Below, piece after piece: positions 36,947 to 47,067 of a stretch of 64,000 bases of DNA; position 1 is the first letter of the stretch; each line of letters starts with the position of its first letter. The position numbers were made by a program, and so were the translations under genes. Source of the DNA: an uncultured Lachnospiraceae bacterium. GTDB taxonomy: Bacteria > Bacillota > Clostridia > Lachnospirales > Lachnospiraceae. Under the pieces are notes generated by a model. That model was not told where the DNA came from. It made no database searches and saw only the letters and a program-made list of their open reading frames with translations. The stretch spans positions 1 to 64,000 of the forward strand of contig CAJUJG010000012.1 of the NCBI GenBank assembly GCA_910586715.1. The letters are read 5' to 3'.

Positions 36947-38148
36947 ACCTTGTCACCTCCCTTAACATCCTCTGATACCATAGCCTTTGGTCCGACAACG
37001 GCGCCCTCGCCGACTGTCACGCCTGAGCCAACCGTTGCAACGCCCTTTTCATCACCTTCGGGCATCACGCCGACTACCGCGTCTTTTTCGATTACTACGT
37101 TTTCCGCAATAATACAATGTTTTACCTTTGCGCCTTCCTTGATGATGCTGCCGCCCATGATAACGGCATCTTCAACCTCCGCGCCCTTCTCTACCTTAAC
37201 GCCCGCAAAGAGAATCGAATGCTTTACTTTTCCCTCAATGCTGCAGCCGTCGGTAATCATGCAGTTGTCAAGCTCAGCGTTTTCGCCTACCCTATGACCT
37301 GTCATACCACTGTTTCGGCTGTAAATATGCCAATTGTCATCAAAAATATTAATTCCGCTGTTTTCGGGATCAAGCACTTCCATATTTGCTTCCCACAAAG
37401 ACGAAATCGTTCCGACATCCTTCCAATATCCGTCAAACCGGTATGCATACATCTGTCTCTTATCCCTCAACAGATTTGGAATAATGTTATTACCAAAGTC
37501 ATTCTCAGACTCAGGATCTTTCTCGTCCTCAATCAAATATTTCTTTAAAATATCCCAGTTAAAGATATAAATACCCATTGACGCAAGATTTGACTTCGGC
37601 TCCTTTGGTTTCTCCTGGAACTCCGTAATTTTGTCATTCTCATCCGACACCATCAGACCGAAACGGCTTGCCTCTTCCCATGGAACCTCCATAACCGCCA
37701 CGCTGAACTCCGCGCCCTTCTCCTTGTGAAAACGCAAAAAGTCACTGTAATCCTGCTTGCAAATCTGATCGCCCGAAAGAATGATAACATACTTAGGGTC
37801 ATATCGTTCAATAAAGTTAATGTTCTGATAAATGGCATTTGCCGTGCCTTTGTACCAGTCAGAGCCGCTTGCCTGCTGATACGGCGGAAGCACATGCACA
37901 CCTCCGTGGAGTCTGTCCAAATCCCACGGCTGTCCGTTTCCGATATACTCGTTGAGCACCAACGGCTGATACTGTGTAAGGATACCGACTGTGTCAATTC
38001 CCGAATTTACACAGTTCGACAGCGGGAAATCAATAATTCTGTATTTCCCACCAAAGGGAACCGCAGGTTTAGCTAACTTCTGTGTCAGTGTGTACAGACG
38101 CGAGCCCTGCCCTCCGGCGAGCAGCATTGCAATCATTTCTTTTGCCAT
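36940..38148 (-). CDS. glgC: GlgC, glucose-1-phosphate adenylyltransferase catalytic subunit
   Basis: 402 aa. The catalytic loop LLAGGQGSRLYTLT lies at the N-terminus, followed by KPAVPFGGKYRIIDF, the ILSGDQ motif (catalytic D) and, at about 290-390, the C-terminal beta-helix where allosteric effectors bind. It converts glucose-1-phosphate and ATP to ADP-glucose, the committed step of glycogen synthesis. The start is ATG 38148 with AAGGAGG 11 nt upstream; a longer ATG reading from 38172 would begin upstream of that site. Confidence 0.97.
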   Translation of the reverse strand: MAKEMIAMLLAGGQGSRLYTLTQKLAKPAVPFGGKYRIIDFPLSNCVNSGIDTVGILTQYQPLVLNEYIGNGQPWDLDRLHGGVHVLPPYQQASGSDWYKGTANAIYQNINFIERYDPKYVIILSGDQICKQDYSDFLRFHKEKGAEFSVAVMEVPWEEASRFGLMVSDENDKITEFQEKPKEPKSNLASMGIYIFNWDILKKYLIEDEKDPESENDFGNNIIPNLLRDKRQMYAYRFDGYWKDVGTISSLWEANMEVLDPENSGINIFDDNWHIYSRNSGMTGHRVGENAELDNCMITDGCSIEGKVKHSILFAGVKVEKGAEVEDAVIMGGSIIKEGAKVKHCIIAENVVIEKDAVVGVMPEGDEKGVATVGSGVTVGEGAVVGPKAMVSEDVKGGDKVW

Positions 38149-38257
38149 ATGTTCTGCATCCTCCTTAAGCATTATTTTATTGAAATATCATTTATCGAAA
38201 TTATACTATAAAACCATAAAAAATGGTAGTCTTTTGTGCAAATTTGTTAAAATTTTA

Positions 38258-39886
38258 TTATTTCCCAATCCGCCTTTTATACTCCTGCTTTTTCTCATAC
38301 ATCATCGCATCCGCCCGTTTCATGGTACTGTAAAGACCGCCGCCGTCCACGCCCTCCTCATAGATTGCATATCCCGCGGAAATGCTGACATTTACGACAA
38401 ATCCCTTCTCGTTGCACTCCTGAATACCCCGTTGCAAAATCCGCAGCTTTTCATTAATTTCATCAAGGGACGTATACGGCGCCCACGCGCAGAATTCGTC
38501 TCCTCCAATCCGGTAACATTTTCCCTCCCCGATAAAAATTTTCTTTAGAACCTCTGCCGCCATTTGAATGTATTGGTCCCCGTAATCATGACCATAAGTA
38601 TCGTTACACTTCTTCAAATCATTCAAATCAAACATAAAAACAACGGTCGGCAAAATCTTTTCCGCCCCGGTTGTTTTATCCGGCGCCATGCGCTTGTCCA
38701 AATCCTCCCGAAACGCAGTGCGGTTTGCAAGCCCTGTCAGTTCGTCCGTAAAAGCAAGTTTTCGATAGATTTCATTCTCCCTTGCCTGTTCCATCAGCCT
38801 GCGTGATCTGCGTACATTGATAATCCCCATCACCACAATGTAAAACAGAAATCCCATGCTTCCCAAAGGGGTACTGATTTTCCCAAAACGGTAAATTGCC
38901 AGTTCCAAAATAACGCTCGCCACAATGACCATAGCACAGATACTGTTAATTTTTACCTGACCGATAAACTTATTTACCGCAATCTCTTGAACAGTCAAAA
39001 TGATAATCACCGTCAAAAACAGCACGATACAGAGATGCGTCAGCCATAACGTCTCCCGCAAATCGTAAAGCCCCAACATCTGCAAAAAAACACGCACGAC
39101 AATCACCGCGCAATTTACATAACAGCACAGACTCCACAGCTTACTCCCCGAATTATGGTACATATGGCGTAAAAACAGCATAAAAGGTATCAGCATCGTC
39201 ATCAGTGATAAATGCGAAACAAATACAATTACCATGCTGCCCGGGAAAATCCAGTCCAGTATCTGTGTTTCCGTAATCGACCAAACGCCCAACAATGCAG
39301 CAAATATAGAAAACTGGATAACCGTTTTTGCGTCCTGCCCTTTCTTGACTACAAAAATACCATACAACAGCATGACAATGCCTGCCAATGCAATAATACA
39401 CGCCAATGCAAGCCGGAAAAGCCGCTCTGTCAGAATTTTATGCTCCGCCTCCCGATAAGTCCCGTAATAAAAATCCCCCTTCGGCGCTGCGTCCCGGTAA
39501 ACCGGTGTAATCACAAACACAATCTCTTTACCCGCGTATTCCTGTGTCAGCGGAATCACATTCCAGTAAAATCCCGTCGTTTTTATTGCTGCGTCTGGTT
39601 CACCCGTCAACGCATATACCCTTTTTCCGTCAACAAATACTTCCGAGAACATATGTATGGTATTGTATACAATCACCTTTTCACTCAGATTCTCCGGCGG
39701 CAAAATTCTTGTATAATAATATCTGCCGTCCTGCGCTGTGAATTCCATTTCATCAGCCCACAGGACGACGCCCTCATGCGCAGATTTGTCTTCCACCGTA
39801 TTTTGAGCGGAAGCAGCCGCAAAAACAGCATATATAATTCCAAGCAGAAGTACTGCAAAATAAATTCCCGTAACACGTTTCTCCAA
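38258..39886 (-). CDS. Membrane diguanylate cyclase with external sensory domain
   Basis: 542 aa. N-terminal signal-anchor, an external beta-rich domain (about 30-150, similar in layout to 7TMR-DISM extracellular domains), seven membrane helices (about 155-365), then a cytosolic GGDEF domain (about 380-540) starting FTDELTGLANRTAFRED, with catalytic loop RIGGDEFCAW intact and no RxxD site. It should make cyclic-di-GMP in response to an external ligand, perhaps a carbohydrate in view of the DISM-like domain. The start is TTG at 39886 with GGGAGAG 7 nt upstream. Next to glgCD and divergent from an EAL protein. Confidence 0.9.
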   Translation of the reverse strand: MEKRVTGIYFAVLLLGIIYAVFAAASAQNTVEDKSAHEGVVLWADEMEFTAQDGRYYYTRILPPENLSEKVIVYNTIHMFSEVFVDGKRVYALTGEPDAAIKTTGFYWNVIPLTQEYAGKEIVFVITPVYRDAAPKGDFYYGTYREAEHKILTERLFRLALACIIALAGIVMLLYGIFVVKKGQDAKTVIQFSIFAALLGVWSITETQILDWIFPGSMVIVFVSHLSLMTMLIPFMLFLRHMYHNSGSKLWSLCCYVNCAVIVVRVFLQMLGLYDLRETLWLTHLCIVLFLTVIIILTVQEIAVNKFIGQVKINSICAMVIVASVILELAIYRFGKISTPLGSMGFLFYIVVMGIINVRRSRRLMEQARENEIYRKLAFTDELTGLANRTAFREDLDKRMAPDKTTGAEKILPTVVFMFDLNDLKKCNDTYGHDYGDQYIQMAAEVLKKIFIGEGKCYRIGGDEFCAWAPYTSLDEINEKLRILQRGIQECNEKGFVVNVSISAGYAIYEEGVDGGGLYSTMKRADAMMYEKKQEYKRRIGK

Positions 39887-40056
39887 TTATATCTCTCCCT
39901 CTCAAAAAACTTGTCCATAGCCAAAGCGTTTCGTTGCTAAATTAAACGATACGATTTTTTTCATTATACCGAAAAGCGCTGCGCGAATCAATGAAAAACA
40001 GCATTTATTCATTCTGGCAGCATTCTGACGGAATTGCGCCAGAACGCGCAAAACGC

Positions 40057-40086
40057 TTGCATTTTGGGAGCCTGTTCACTTATAAT
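40057..40086 (+). promoter_or_regulatory. Promoter of the EAL-domain gene
   Basis: TTGCAT and TATAAT with 18 bp between. Its position shows that the true start codon lies downstream (40132), not at the upstream in-frame ATG at 39991. Confidence 0.6.
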
Positions 40087-40131
40087 GAAAATAGAATAAT
40101 ACAAGGTATTGTTCAGGAAGGGCAAGGTATT

Positions 40132-43050
40132 ATGAAGAAAATACAAAAAAAGGCCGCAGTCATGGCGGTGAGACTTCTTGTGTTTCTGCTTGTGGCGGCG
40201 CATTTAGCGTCTGCAGGAAGTATCCGCGCAGTTCAGGGTGCGGGAAAGCGGACGGTCCGAATTGGATTCTTCCCGATGGAGGGCTACCATGAAACCCGGG
40301 CGGACGGCAGCCGCACAGGTATGGACGTAGAATACCTTGAGGCGCTGAGCGACTATGTCAACTGGAATATTGAATATGTGGAATGCGACAGTTGGGACGA
40401 CGCCCTGACAATGCTTTTAAACCGTGAAATCGATTTAGTAGGCTCTGCACAGTATTCCGCAAAGCGGGCACAGCTGTACCGGTATGCCGATTTGGCAAGC
40501 GGATATACCTTTGGCGTGATTGCGGTAAACAGTGACAGTGAATTTGCCTACGAAGACTTTGACGCAATGAGCGATGCCTCCTTCGGAATTGTGGGCACTT
40601 ACATACGAAAGGATGAGTTTTATGAATATATGACGGACCACGGCGTTCCGCATCCCAGGGTAAGGTCCTATAAAAATACAGCTGCCCTGCACGCCGCGTT
40701 GGATGCAGGGGAAATCGACGCCCTTGTGCATTCTCTGACAGAGGTCCGGGAAGGACAGCGTGTGGTCGGCAGATTTGCGCCGATGCCTTTTTATTATATT
40801 ACATATCAAGGCAATAATGACTTGGTACGGGAACTGAATCAGGGAATTGCCGATCTGAAAATGAACCGGCCCTGGCTGGAAAACGAGTTGATGGTAAAAT
40901 ATTATGACAGCCGTTTGGATCAGACTATTCTGCTGACCAACAACGAGAAGCAGTATATTGCGGAAAAAGGAACTTTGACCGTGGGATACCTCGACGGTTA
41001 TTATCCGTTCTCCTACGAAAACGATGGAGTTTATACAGGACTTTCCCGTCAGGTATTGGAGGAAGTTTCCGTGAGCACGGGTATCCTCTTTGATTATGTA
41101 AAACTGGAAAGTATGGAAGAGGCAAAGAGGGCTTTAAATAACGGCAGTATTGATTTGATGAACTACTGCGGGGAGACTGCGCAGAGTATGCAGTCAGAAG
41201 GGCTTGCGGTCACAAAAGTATATGCCCAGATACCGCAGGTCATTATTATGAGCCGAAGTGACAAATCCGACTCCATTGACACCCTTGCAGTGGAATCAGG
41301 CAACGCCTCCGGAACTGCCGTGCAGAACTTTGTTGATGAAAATACGCGTCTTCTTCCCTATACCACACAGCTTGAGACCCTGAACGCGGTGATGGACGGC
41401 GAGGCGGACGCTGCCATATGCGACGGGTATTTGGCAGAGTATCTGCTCGGTTCGCAGTTTCGTTTTAACAGAATGGAAATCCAAAGTGTGCTCAGTGATG
41501 TCCACAACATCTATATGGTTGTGGCAGATGACGAAGATTCGCCGCTTCTTGGTATTTTAAATAAAGAACTGCTCGAGGTCAGCGACAAAATGGTCAATGA
41601 CTATATGCTTCGGGACAATTTCTATTCCAAGATGAGTATGGCAAACTTTATCAGCGATCACAGCATTTCGATTATTGCTGTTCTGTCATGCTGTGCGGCG
41701 GCAGTTATTTTGGTACTGTTCTTTTTACTGCGGAACAGCTTACGTGTTCAGAAGCTGATGTACAAGGATACAGAATTTCGTATTTGGAACCTGCATTATC
41801 TGCGGTACCGGGCGGCAAAAAAACTGGCGGCAGATAAAAACGGCAATTACGCCATCGCCTACACAGATATCGGTCAGTTTAAAAGCTACAACGCATTGTA
41901 CGGCTGGAACGCGGGGCAGCGCATACTGGAGCTTGTGATTCAGACGCTTTCCGAGGAAGTGGACAATAAGCGGGAGCTTTATGCACGCAGCTACAGCAGT
42001 CATTTTGTGCTTTTTATGAAATATGAAACGATAGATGCGCTTCACACGCGTCTTATGGACATTGCGGATAAAATTTCTGCACGGATTTATGAAAAAATGG
42101 AAACGCATATGTCACTGACTATGGGCGTAGGCTGTCTTGAGAACGGTGACGATGATCTGCAGCGTGCCCTGTCCGAGGCGATACAGTTAGTGGACTCTTT
42201 AAAGGACAACTATAACAACGCGGTTCAGATTTATGATGACAAGCTGCGGGCGCAGCTGCGCGAGACGCATGAGCGCGAGAAACTTTTGGAAGCGGCGGAT
42301 ATTGACAGAGACTTTGTGGCTTACTATCAGGCAAAAGTGGATATCCGCAATGAGAAAATCGTTGGCGCAGAAGCGTTGGTTCGTTTCAAGGATCCTTCTG
42401 CAGACGGCGCTATCCGCACACCGTGGTTCTTTGTTCCTTATTATGAGCGCACCGGAAGAATTAAGGAAATTGATTTCTTTGTAATGGAGTGTGTATGTAT
42501 CATGCTGCGCAGACGGATTGATGCGGGTAAAAATGTTGTACCTGTTTCCTGCAATTTTTCCAGAATGCATTTCACGGACGATGATTTTCCAAAACGGTTT
42601 GAGTCTGTTATTGACAGATACCAAATTCCTAAGGACCTGATTGAAGTGGAGATTACGGAGACGCTTGTAGTGGAGGATGTGCAGCAGCAAAAGGTCAAGG
42701 AAATCGTGGACATTCTGCGCAAGAAGGGCGTACATCTTTCCATAGACGATTTTGGGTCCGGATACTCTTCCCTGGGTGTGTTTGAGCAGATTCCGGCATC
42801 TGTAATAAAATTGGACCGTTCGTTTTTGCTGAATAACGAAAACCGCACAAGACAAGTGCAGATTATGAAGAATATTGTCAATCTTGCACGGGATTTGAAT
42901 GCGCAGGTCGTCTGCGAAGGTGTTGAGACAGAAAATGATACGGTGCTTATGATGGAGATTGGGGCTTATGTGGCACAAGGGTATCTCTATTGCAAACCGG
43001 TACCGGAGGATGTGTTTGAGAAGATGCTGGAGAAAGAAATAATGGAATGA
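40132..43050 (+). CDS. Two-domain periplasmic-binding sensor with degenerate GGDEF and active EAL
   Basis: 972 aa. Signal-like helix (1-28), then two tandem solute-binding domains of the amino-acid type (about 40-270 and 280-510), a membrane helix (about 520-545), a degenerate GGDEF domain (about 560-700; the catalytic loop is replaced by SYSSHF) and a C-terminal EAL domain (about 715-970). The EAL residues are all there: EALVRF, NFSRMHF, EITET, DDFGSGYS, IKLD, EGVE and QGYL. It should therefore hydrolyse cyclic-di-GMP under control of an external ligand, possibly an amino acid, while the dead GGDEF acts as a GTP sensor. It opposes the two cyclases nearby. Confidence 0.92.
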   Translation: MKKIQKKAAVMAVRLLVFLLVAAHLASAGSIRAVQGAGKRTVRIGFFPMEGYHETRADGSRTGMDVEYLEALSDYVNWNIEYVECDSWDDALTMLLNREIDLVGSAQYSAKRAQLYRYADLASGYTFGVIAVNSDSEFAYEDFDAMSDASFGIVGTYIRKDEFYEYMTDHGVPHPRVRSYKNTAALHAALDAGEIDALVHSLTEVREGQRVVGRFAPMPFYYITYQGNNDLVRELNQGIADLKMNRPWLENELMVKYYDSRLDQTILLTNNEKQYIAEKGTLTVGYLDGYYPFSYENDGVYTGLSRQVLEEVSVSTGILFDYVKLESMEEAKRALNNGSIDLMNYCGETAQSMQSEGLAVTKVYAQIPQVIIMSRSDKSDSIDTLAVESGNASGTAVQNFVDENTRLLPYTTQLETLNAVMDGEADAAICDGYLAEYLLGSQFRFNRMEIQSVLSDVHNIYMVVADDEDSPLLGILNKELLEVSDKMVNDYMLRDNFYSKMSMANFISDHSISIIAVLSCCAAAVILVLFFLLRNSLRVQKLMYKDTEFRIWNLHYLRYRAAKKLAADKNGNYAIAYTDIGQFKSYNALYGWNAGQRILELVIQTLSEEVDNKRELYARSYSSHFVLFMKYETIDALHTRLMDIADKISARIYEKMETHMSLTMGVGCLENGDDDLQRALSEAIQLVDSLKDNYNNAVQIYDDKLRAQLRETHEREKLLEAADIDRDFVAYYQAKVDIRNEKIVGAEALVRFKDPSADGAIRTPWFFVPYYERTGRIKEIDFFVMECVCIMLRRRIDAGKNVVPVSCNFSRMHFTDDDFPKRFESVIDRYQIPKDLIEVEITETLVVEDVQQQKVKEIVDILRKKGVHLSIDDFGSGYSSLGVFEQIPASVIKLDRSFLLNNENRTRQVQIMKNIVNLARDLNAQVVCEGVETENDTVLMMEIGAYVAQGYLYCKPVPEDVFEKMLEKEIME

Positions 43051-43068
43051 TGTCTCCCTTTAAAAGAT

Positions 43069-43106
43069 AAGTCTGTCCTAACCGTACGTTAAGACAGACT
43101 TTTTTC
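43069..43106 (+). terminator. Terminator after the EAL gene
   Basis: AAGTCTGTC / GACAGACTT stem followed by T-tract. Confidence 0.8.
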
Positions 43107-43144
43107 TGTTATTCATATTCTATAAAATATATTTCACAACCAAA

Positions 43145-45436
43145 TTATCCAACCCTGTTATAATTAATCAGGCACCCTTTCAAAATAATCTGCCGCTCCT
43201 CGTCCGTCAGCTCGCCTAATGTCATCTCAAACTCTGTCTTTTTATCCTTCCCGACAACATACGCCTTAATCACATCCGCCTTCTCTTCAACAGCCTTGCG
43301 GATACCGGGAATATAAATATAATCAAGATTTTGAAACGGCAGCTCGCCCTCTTTAATCAAAAACGGCAGCATACCCCAGTTAATCAGATTCGAACGGTAT
43401 CTCTTCGTCGCATACTCGTTTGCAATATTTGCCCAGCCGCCAAGCACCTTCTGACAGCTTGCCGCCTGCTCTCTCGCCGAACCGTCGCCCGGCTTGACCG
43501 CAAAAATCGTGCTGCCGATACCCGTATTGTAACGGTCCGCATCCGGCGTAATCGTCTTCATCACAGCCCAAGCCTCTTCCAGATCCGGAAGGGTCTGTAC
43601 CGGACAGGACTGCTCTTCTCTTGCCTTCTCCGCCGCCTGAATTTCTTTCGCACGTCCCACATAAGCAGGGTCCTTTCTTGAAAGCGTAAACTCCGCAAGC
43701 CCCAACGGATTCGAACGGTAGGAAGAAGTCTCACCCGACGGAATTAACTCATCTGTAGTTGTGACCGGATCATGAATTTCCGAAACGACCTTTAACATCA
43801 GATTGTCCGTAAGCGCAACCATTGCAGGCCAGTCCTTAATGTTTGGTCCGAACTTAATCTCAACCGCTTCATCCGCCACGCCCTTTGAATCAAACACGCG
43901 GTTTTCGTAAATCTTCTTGTCAAAGAAATATTTATACTTTGTGAAATCTCCGTCAAACTCCGTAGCAGGCGTAAGATACCCTTTATTTGCCGCAGTCGCC
44001 GCAATCGAGCGCGCATCCATCAGCGCAACCGACGCAATCTGCCCGCTCTGTAACTTAGAACCCTCGCGGTTCGGGAAGTTCCTCGTTGAATGACGAATTG
44101 AAAATGCGTTGTTTGCAGGCGTATCGCCCGCACCAAAGCACGGACCGCAGAATGCCGTCTTTAACACTGCACCCGTCTGCATTAACTTCGCCGCACAGCC
44201 GTTTTTCACCAGTTCCATGTAAACAGGCATTGACGCCGGATAAACGCTTAATGTGAACTCATCGGGACCAATGCTTGCATTGTCCAAAATGTCCGCCGCC
44301 GCGCAGATATTTTCAAATCCGCCGCCCGCACAGCCTGCAATAATTCCCTGCTCAACATAGAGCTTTCCGTTTCTGACCTTATCCTTGAGCTTAAAATCAA
44401 CCGCCCCGTCAAGGCTGACAAGCGCCTTCTTCTCACACTCGTCAAGAATATCCATAAGATTGGCGTTCAGCTCCTCAATCGTGTATGTATTGCTCGGGTG
44501 GAACGGCATTGCAATCATCGGCTTTACTTTACTCAAATCAACCTTAATCACACCGTCATAGTAAGCTGTTTCTCCCGGATTAAGCTCGGCAAAATCTTCC
44601 GTTCTACCATGAATATCATAAAATTCCTTAATCTCGTCGTCCGTTCTCCAAATCGAAGAAAGACAAGTCGTTTCCGTTGTCATCACGTCAACGCCGATAC
44701 GGAAATCCGCCGACAAAGACGAAACGCCGGGACCGACAAACTCCATTACCTTATTTTTCACATAACCATTCTTGAACACCGCGCCGATAATCGCAAGCGC
44801 CACGTCCTGCGGACCGACGCCCTTTGCAGGCGCGCCTTCCATATAAACGGCAACCACGCCGGGCATATTAATGTCATACGTTTGATTCAAAAGCTGTTTT
44901 ACAAGCTCCGGGCCGCCCTCGCCCATCGCCATTGTTCCAAGCGCACCGTAACGCGTGTGGGAGTCGGAGCCAAGTATCATTCTGCCGCCGCCTGCAAGCA
45001 TTTCTCGTGCATACTGGTGAATGACTGCCTGATGAGGAGGAACATAAACACCGCCGTATTTCTTGGCGCATGTCAATCCAAACATGTGGTCGTCTTCGTT
45101 GATTGTACCGCCCACTGCACAGAGCGAGTTGTGGCAGTTTGTGAGCACGTACGGAACGGGGAATTTGGTCAGACCTGACGCACGCGCCGTCTGAATAATT
45201 CCTACGAACGTAATATCATGTGACGTCAGTTTGTCAAACTTGATTTTCAGCTTGTCCATATTATCTGACGTATTATGCTTTTCGAGAATACCGTAAGCAA
45301 TCGTATTTTTCTTTGCCGCTGCCTTATCTACGTCTTTTCCGGTTTTTGCCTTCACTGCTGCCGCCGCGTCCGCGTTGTCGGCAATCAGCTCCGTTCCGTT
45401 TACGAGATAAGCGCCTGTTTCAAATAATTGTATCAT
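43145..45436 (-). CDS. Aconitase-family hydratase (YbhJ-like)
   Basis: 763 aa, close to the length of E. coli YbhJ. Aconitase fold; cluster-ligand cysteines are seen in ETTCLSS (about 250) and in AFCGPCFGAGD (about 430), and the swivelling C-terminal domain includes the GNGSAR-like GDGSAREQAA motif. These hydratases act on aconitate- or homoaconitate-like acids; the exact substrate is not known, and it is not in the same gene order as citric-acid-cycle genes. A weak ribosome binding site precedes the ATG. It has a long structured leader with its own promoter. Confidence 0.88.
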   Translation of the reverse strand: MIQLFETGAYLVNGTELIADNADAAAAVKAKTGKDVDKAAAKKNTIAYGILEKHNTSDNMDKLKIKFDKLTSHDITFVGIIQTARASGLTKFPVPYVLTNCHNSLCAVGGTINEDDHMFGLTCAKKYGGVYVPPHQAVIHQYAREMLAGGGRMILGSDSHTRYGALGTMAMGEGGPELVKQLLNQTYDINMPGVVAVYMEGAPAKGVGPQDVALAIIGAVFKNGYVKNKVMEFVGPGVSSLSADFRIGVDVMTTETTCLSSIWRTDDEIKEFYDIHGRTEDFAELNPGETAYYDGVIKVDLSKVKPMIAMPFHPSNTYTIEELNANLMDILDECEKKALVSLDGAVDFKLKDKVRNGKLYVEQGIIAGCAGGGFENICAAADILDNASIGPDEFTLSVYPASMPVYMELVKNGCAAKLMQTGAVLKTAFCGPCFGAGDTPANNAFSIRHSTRNFPNREGSKLQSGQIASVALMDARSIAATAANKGYLTPATEFDGDFTKYKYFFDKKIYENRVFDSKGVADEAVEIKFGPNIKDWPAMVALTDNLMLKVVSEIHDPVTTTDELIPSGETSSYRSNPLGLAEFTLSRKDPAYVGRAKEIQAAEKAREEQSCPVQTLPDLEEAWAVMKTITPDADRYNTGIGSTIFAVKPGDGSAREQAASCQKVLGGWANIANEYATKRYRSNLINWGMLPFLIKEGELPFQNLDYIYIPGIRKAVEEKADVIKAYVVGKDKKTEFEMTLGELTDEERQIILKGCLINYNRVG

Positions 45437-45576
45437 TTATTGTTACACCTGACCTTTCTATAATTTTTAAATTTTGCCGGATTTGCTCTGCAAAGCAGTA
45501 AATTTTCTTGCAAGCCCGTACGCATTTTCAGAAAAAGGCGCAAGCCTTTTGTAGCGTGCGCCCTTGTACTATACTT
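45437..45576 (-). promoter_or_regulatory. Structured 5' leader of the hydratase gene with possible attenuator
   Basis: Read on the minus strand, 45550-45532 forms AAAAGGC-TTGC-GCCTTTT followed by T, a weak intrinsic terminator inside the transcribed leader. Further on, CTGC-TTT-GCAG (45498-45488) forms a second hairpin. The 14-mer GAAAATTTACTGCT (45507-45494) recurs in the metK leader. Confidence 0.5.
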
Positions 45577-45605
45577 ATGTTAATTCTTTATTGGGAATCT
45601 GTCAA
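45577..45605 (-). promoter_or_regulatory. Promoter of the hydratase gene
   Basis: TTGACA (45605-45600) and TAACAT (45582-45577), 17 bp apart, on the minus strand. Confidence 0.55.
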
Positions 45606-45660
45606 TGATTTTTTGCGCTATGACTGATCTCTATAATCTTTAGCGATAAAAAACTGCCTC

Positions 45661-47067
45661 TCATTCATCAGATACATCTTCCAACTCAATCAACAGCGGT
45701 GCACCTGCTTCTGTCAACTCCTCTACGCCACGCAGAGTGCGGTTAATTGCCTTTGTACGTCTGCCGACAATTTCGGTAAGTGTTTTATCCGCAGTCTGAA
45801 GCTGTTTTTGGGCTTTTTCAAGCATGTCCCCAAACTTAACAAACTCCGATTTCACGGCTCGAAGAGTATCCCATACCTCCTGTGACCGCTGCTCAATTGC
45901 AAGTGTCTTAAAGCCCATTTGCAAAGATGCAAGAAACGCTGAAAGCGTAGTCGCACCAACTGCAGTAATTTTATACTTATCACGGAGTTCTTCGAACAAC
46001 GCCACATTTTGAACCACTTCTGCATACAGCCCTTCCGTTGGGAGAAACATCAGCGCAAAGTCTGTTGTCTTAGGCGGAACTATATATTTGTCGTGAATAT
46101 CTTTTGCAAAGGCTCGGACTTTAGTTGTAAGCGAGCGCCTCGCATCTTCAATGGATTGTTTATCCTCAGCGTCAAGCAGCCTGTTGTAATCTTCAATGGG
46201 AAACTTACTGTCAATTGGTAAAAGCAGTGGTGCATCACTGTTTCCAGGGAGCTTTATGGCAAACTCCACCCGTTTACCGTTTGCAATTTCCACGTTCATT
46301 TCATATTGACTCGGGGCAAGAATATCAGAAAGCAGCTTTTCAAGGCGAACCTCACCATATGTCCCCCGCTCTTTTACATTTGTAAGCGCATTTTTGAGCG
46401 ATTTTGCATCAGCAGCAAGCGCTTTCATCTCGCCCAGTCCCTGACCTACGCTTTCAAGCTGTTTACTGACCAATTCAAAGGACTGCGAGAGACGCGTTTC
46501 GAGCGTTTTCTGCAGCTTCTCATCTACAACGCCCTGCATTTGCTCAAGACGCTTTTCATTACTTTCCTGTAATTCTTTCATTTTGTTTTCAAGCGTAGAA
46601 TTAATTTTTTCGATATTCTCGGTATTGGCACGTTGAACGGAAGAGAGGCGGCCGTCGACCTGCTCACCGAATGTGTGAAGCTGATTGTTCTGCTCTTGGC
46701 GGCTCTTTTGCAGAGCAGTCGTTACGGTTCTTCCAATCTGCTCATTGCTTTCAACGCCTGCTTTTTGAATATCTGTCAATCTTGTTTCCATCTGTCGCTG
46801 AAATTCACCAAGCTGTCGATTGACCTCATCACGGTTCGTTGACAATGTGTCCTGAATACTTTTCTGAATAACACCGAAACGCTCAAACTGCTCTGTTGCA
46901 CCATTTGCAATTTGCTTTTGTACACCATCTTGCTGTTCCTCAGCGGTGCGTTTCAGTAAAGATATTACTTCGCCAATATCAGACTTCTTGTGTCCTATAA
47001 TCTGCAATATAATAACCACCAAAAGCAGAACAACCGTTATAACACTTAAAATCTCTGATAATTCCAT
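45661..47067 (-). CDS. rmuC: RmuC family DNA recombination protein
   Basis: 468 aa. One N-terminal membrane helix (5-24), a long coiled coil (about 60-230) and the conserved RmuC nuclease-like domain (about 240-420), recognisable by GTYGEVRLEKLLSDIL, DSKFPIEDYNRLL and MFLPTEGLYAEV. RmuC limits recombination at inverted repeats in E. coli, which is notable here because the window is rich in hairpins. AAGGAG precedes the ATG. Confidence 0.95.
   Translation of the reverse strand: MELSEILSVITVVLLLVVIILQIIGHKKSDIGEVISLLKRTAEEQQDGVQKQIANGATEQFERFGVIQKSIQDTLSTNRDEVNRQLGEFQRQMETRLTDIQKAGVESNEQIGRTVTTALQKSRQEQNNQLHTFGEQVDGRLSSVQRANTENIEKINSTLENKMKELQESNEKRLEQMQGVVDEKLQKTLETRLSQSFELVSKQLESVGQGLGEMKALAADAKSLKNALTNVKERGTYGEVRLEKLLSDILAPSQYEMNVEIANGKRVEFAIKLPGNSDAPLLLPIDSKFPIEDYNRLLDAEDKQSIEDARRSLTTKVRAFAKDIHDKYIVPPKTTDFALMFLPTEGLYAEVVQNVALFEELRDKYKITAVGATTLSAFLASLQMGFKTLAIEQRSQEVWDTLRAVKSEFVKFGDMLEKAQKQLQTADKTLTEIVGRRTKAINRTLRGVEELTEAGAPLLIELEDVSDE

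Noticed and set aside
39991..40131. Upstream start for the EAL protein
   Set aside because: A good promoter (40057-40086) lies inside the extension, and the signal peptide begins at 40132.
42199..42978. Minus-strand frame opposite the EAL domain
   Set aside because: The plus-strand frame has all EAL catalytic motifs; this is its shadow.
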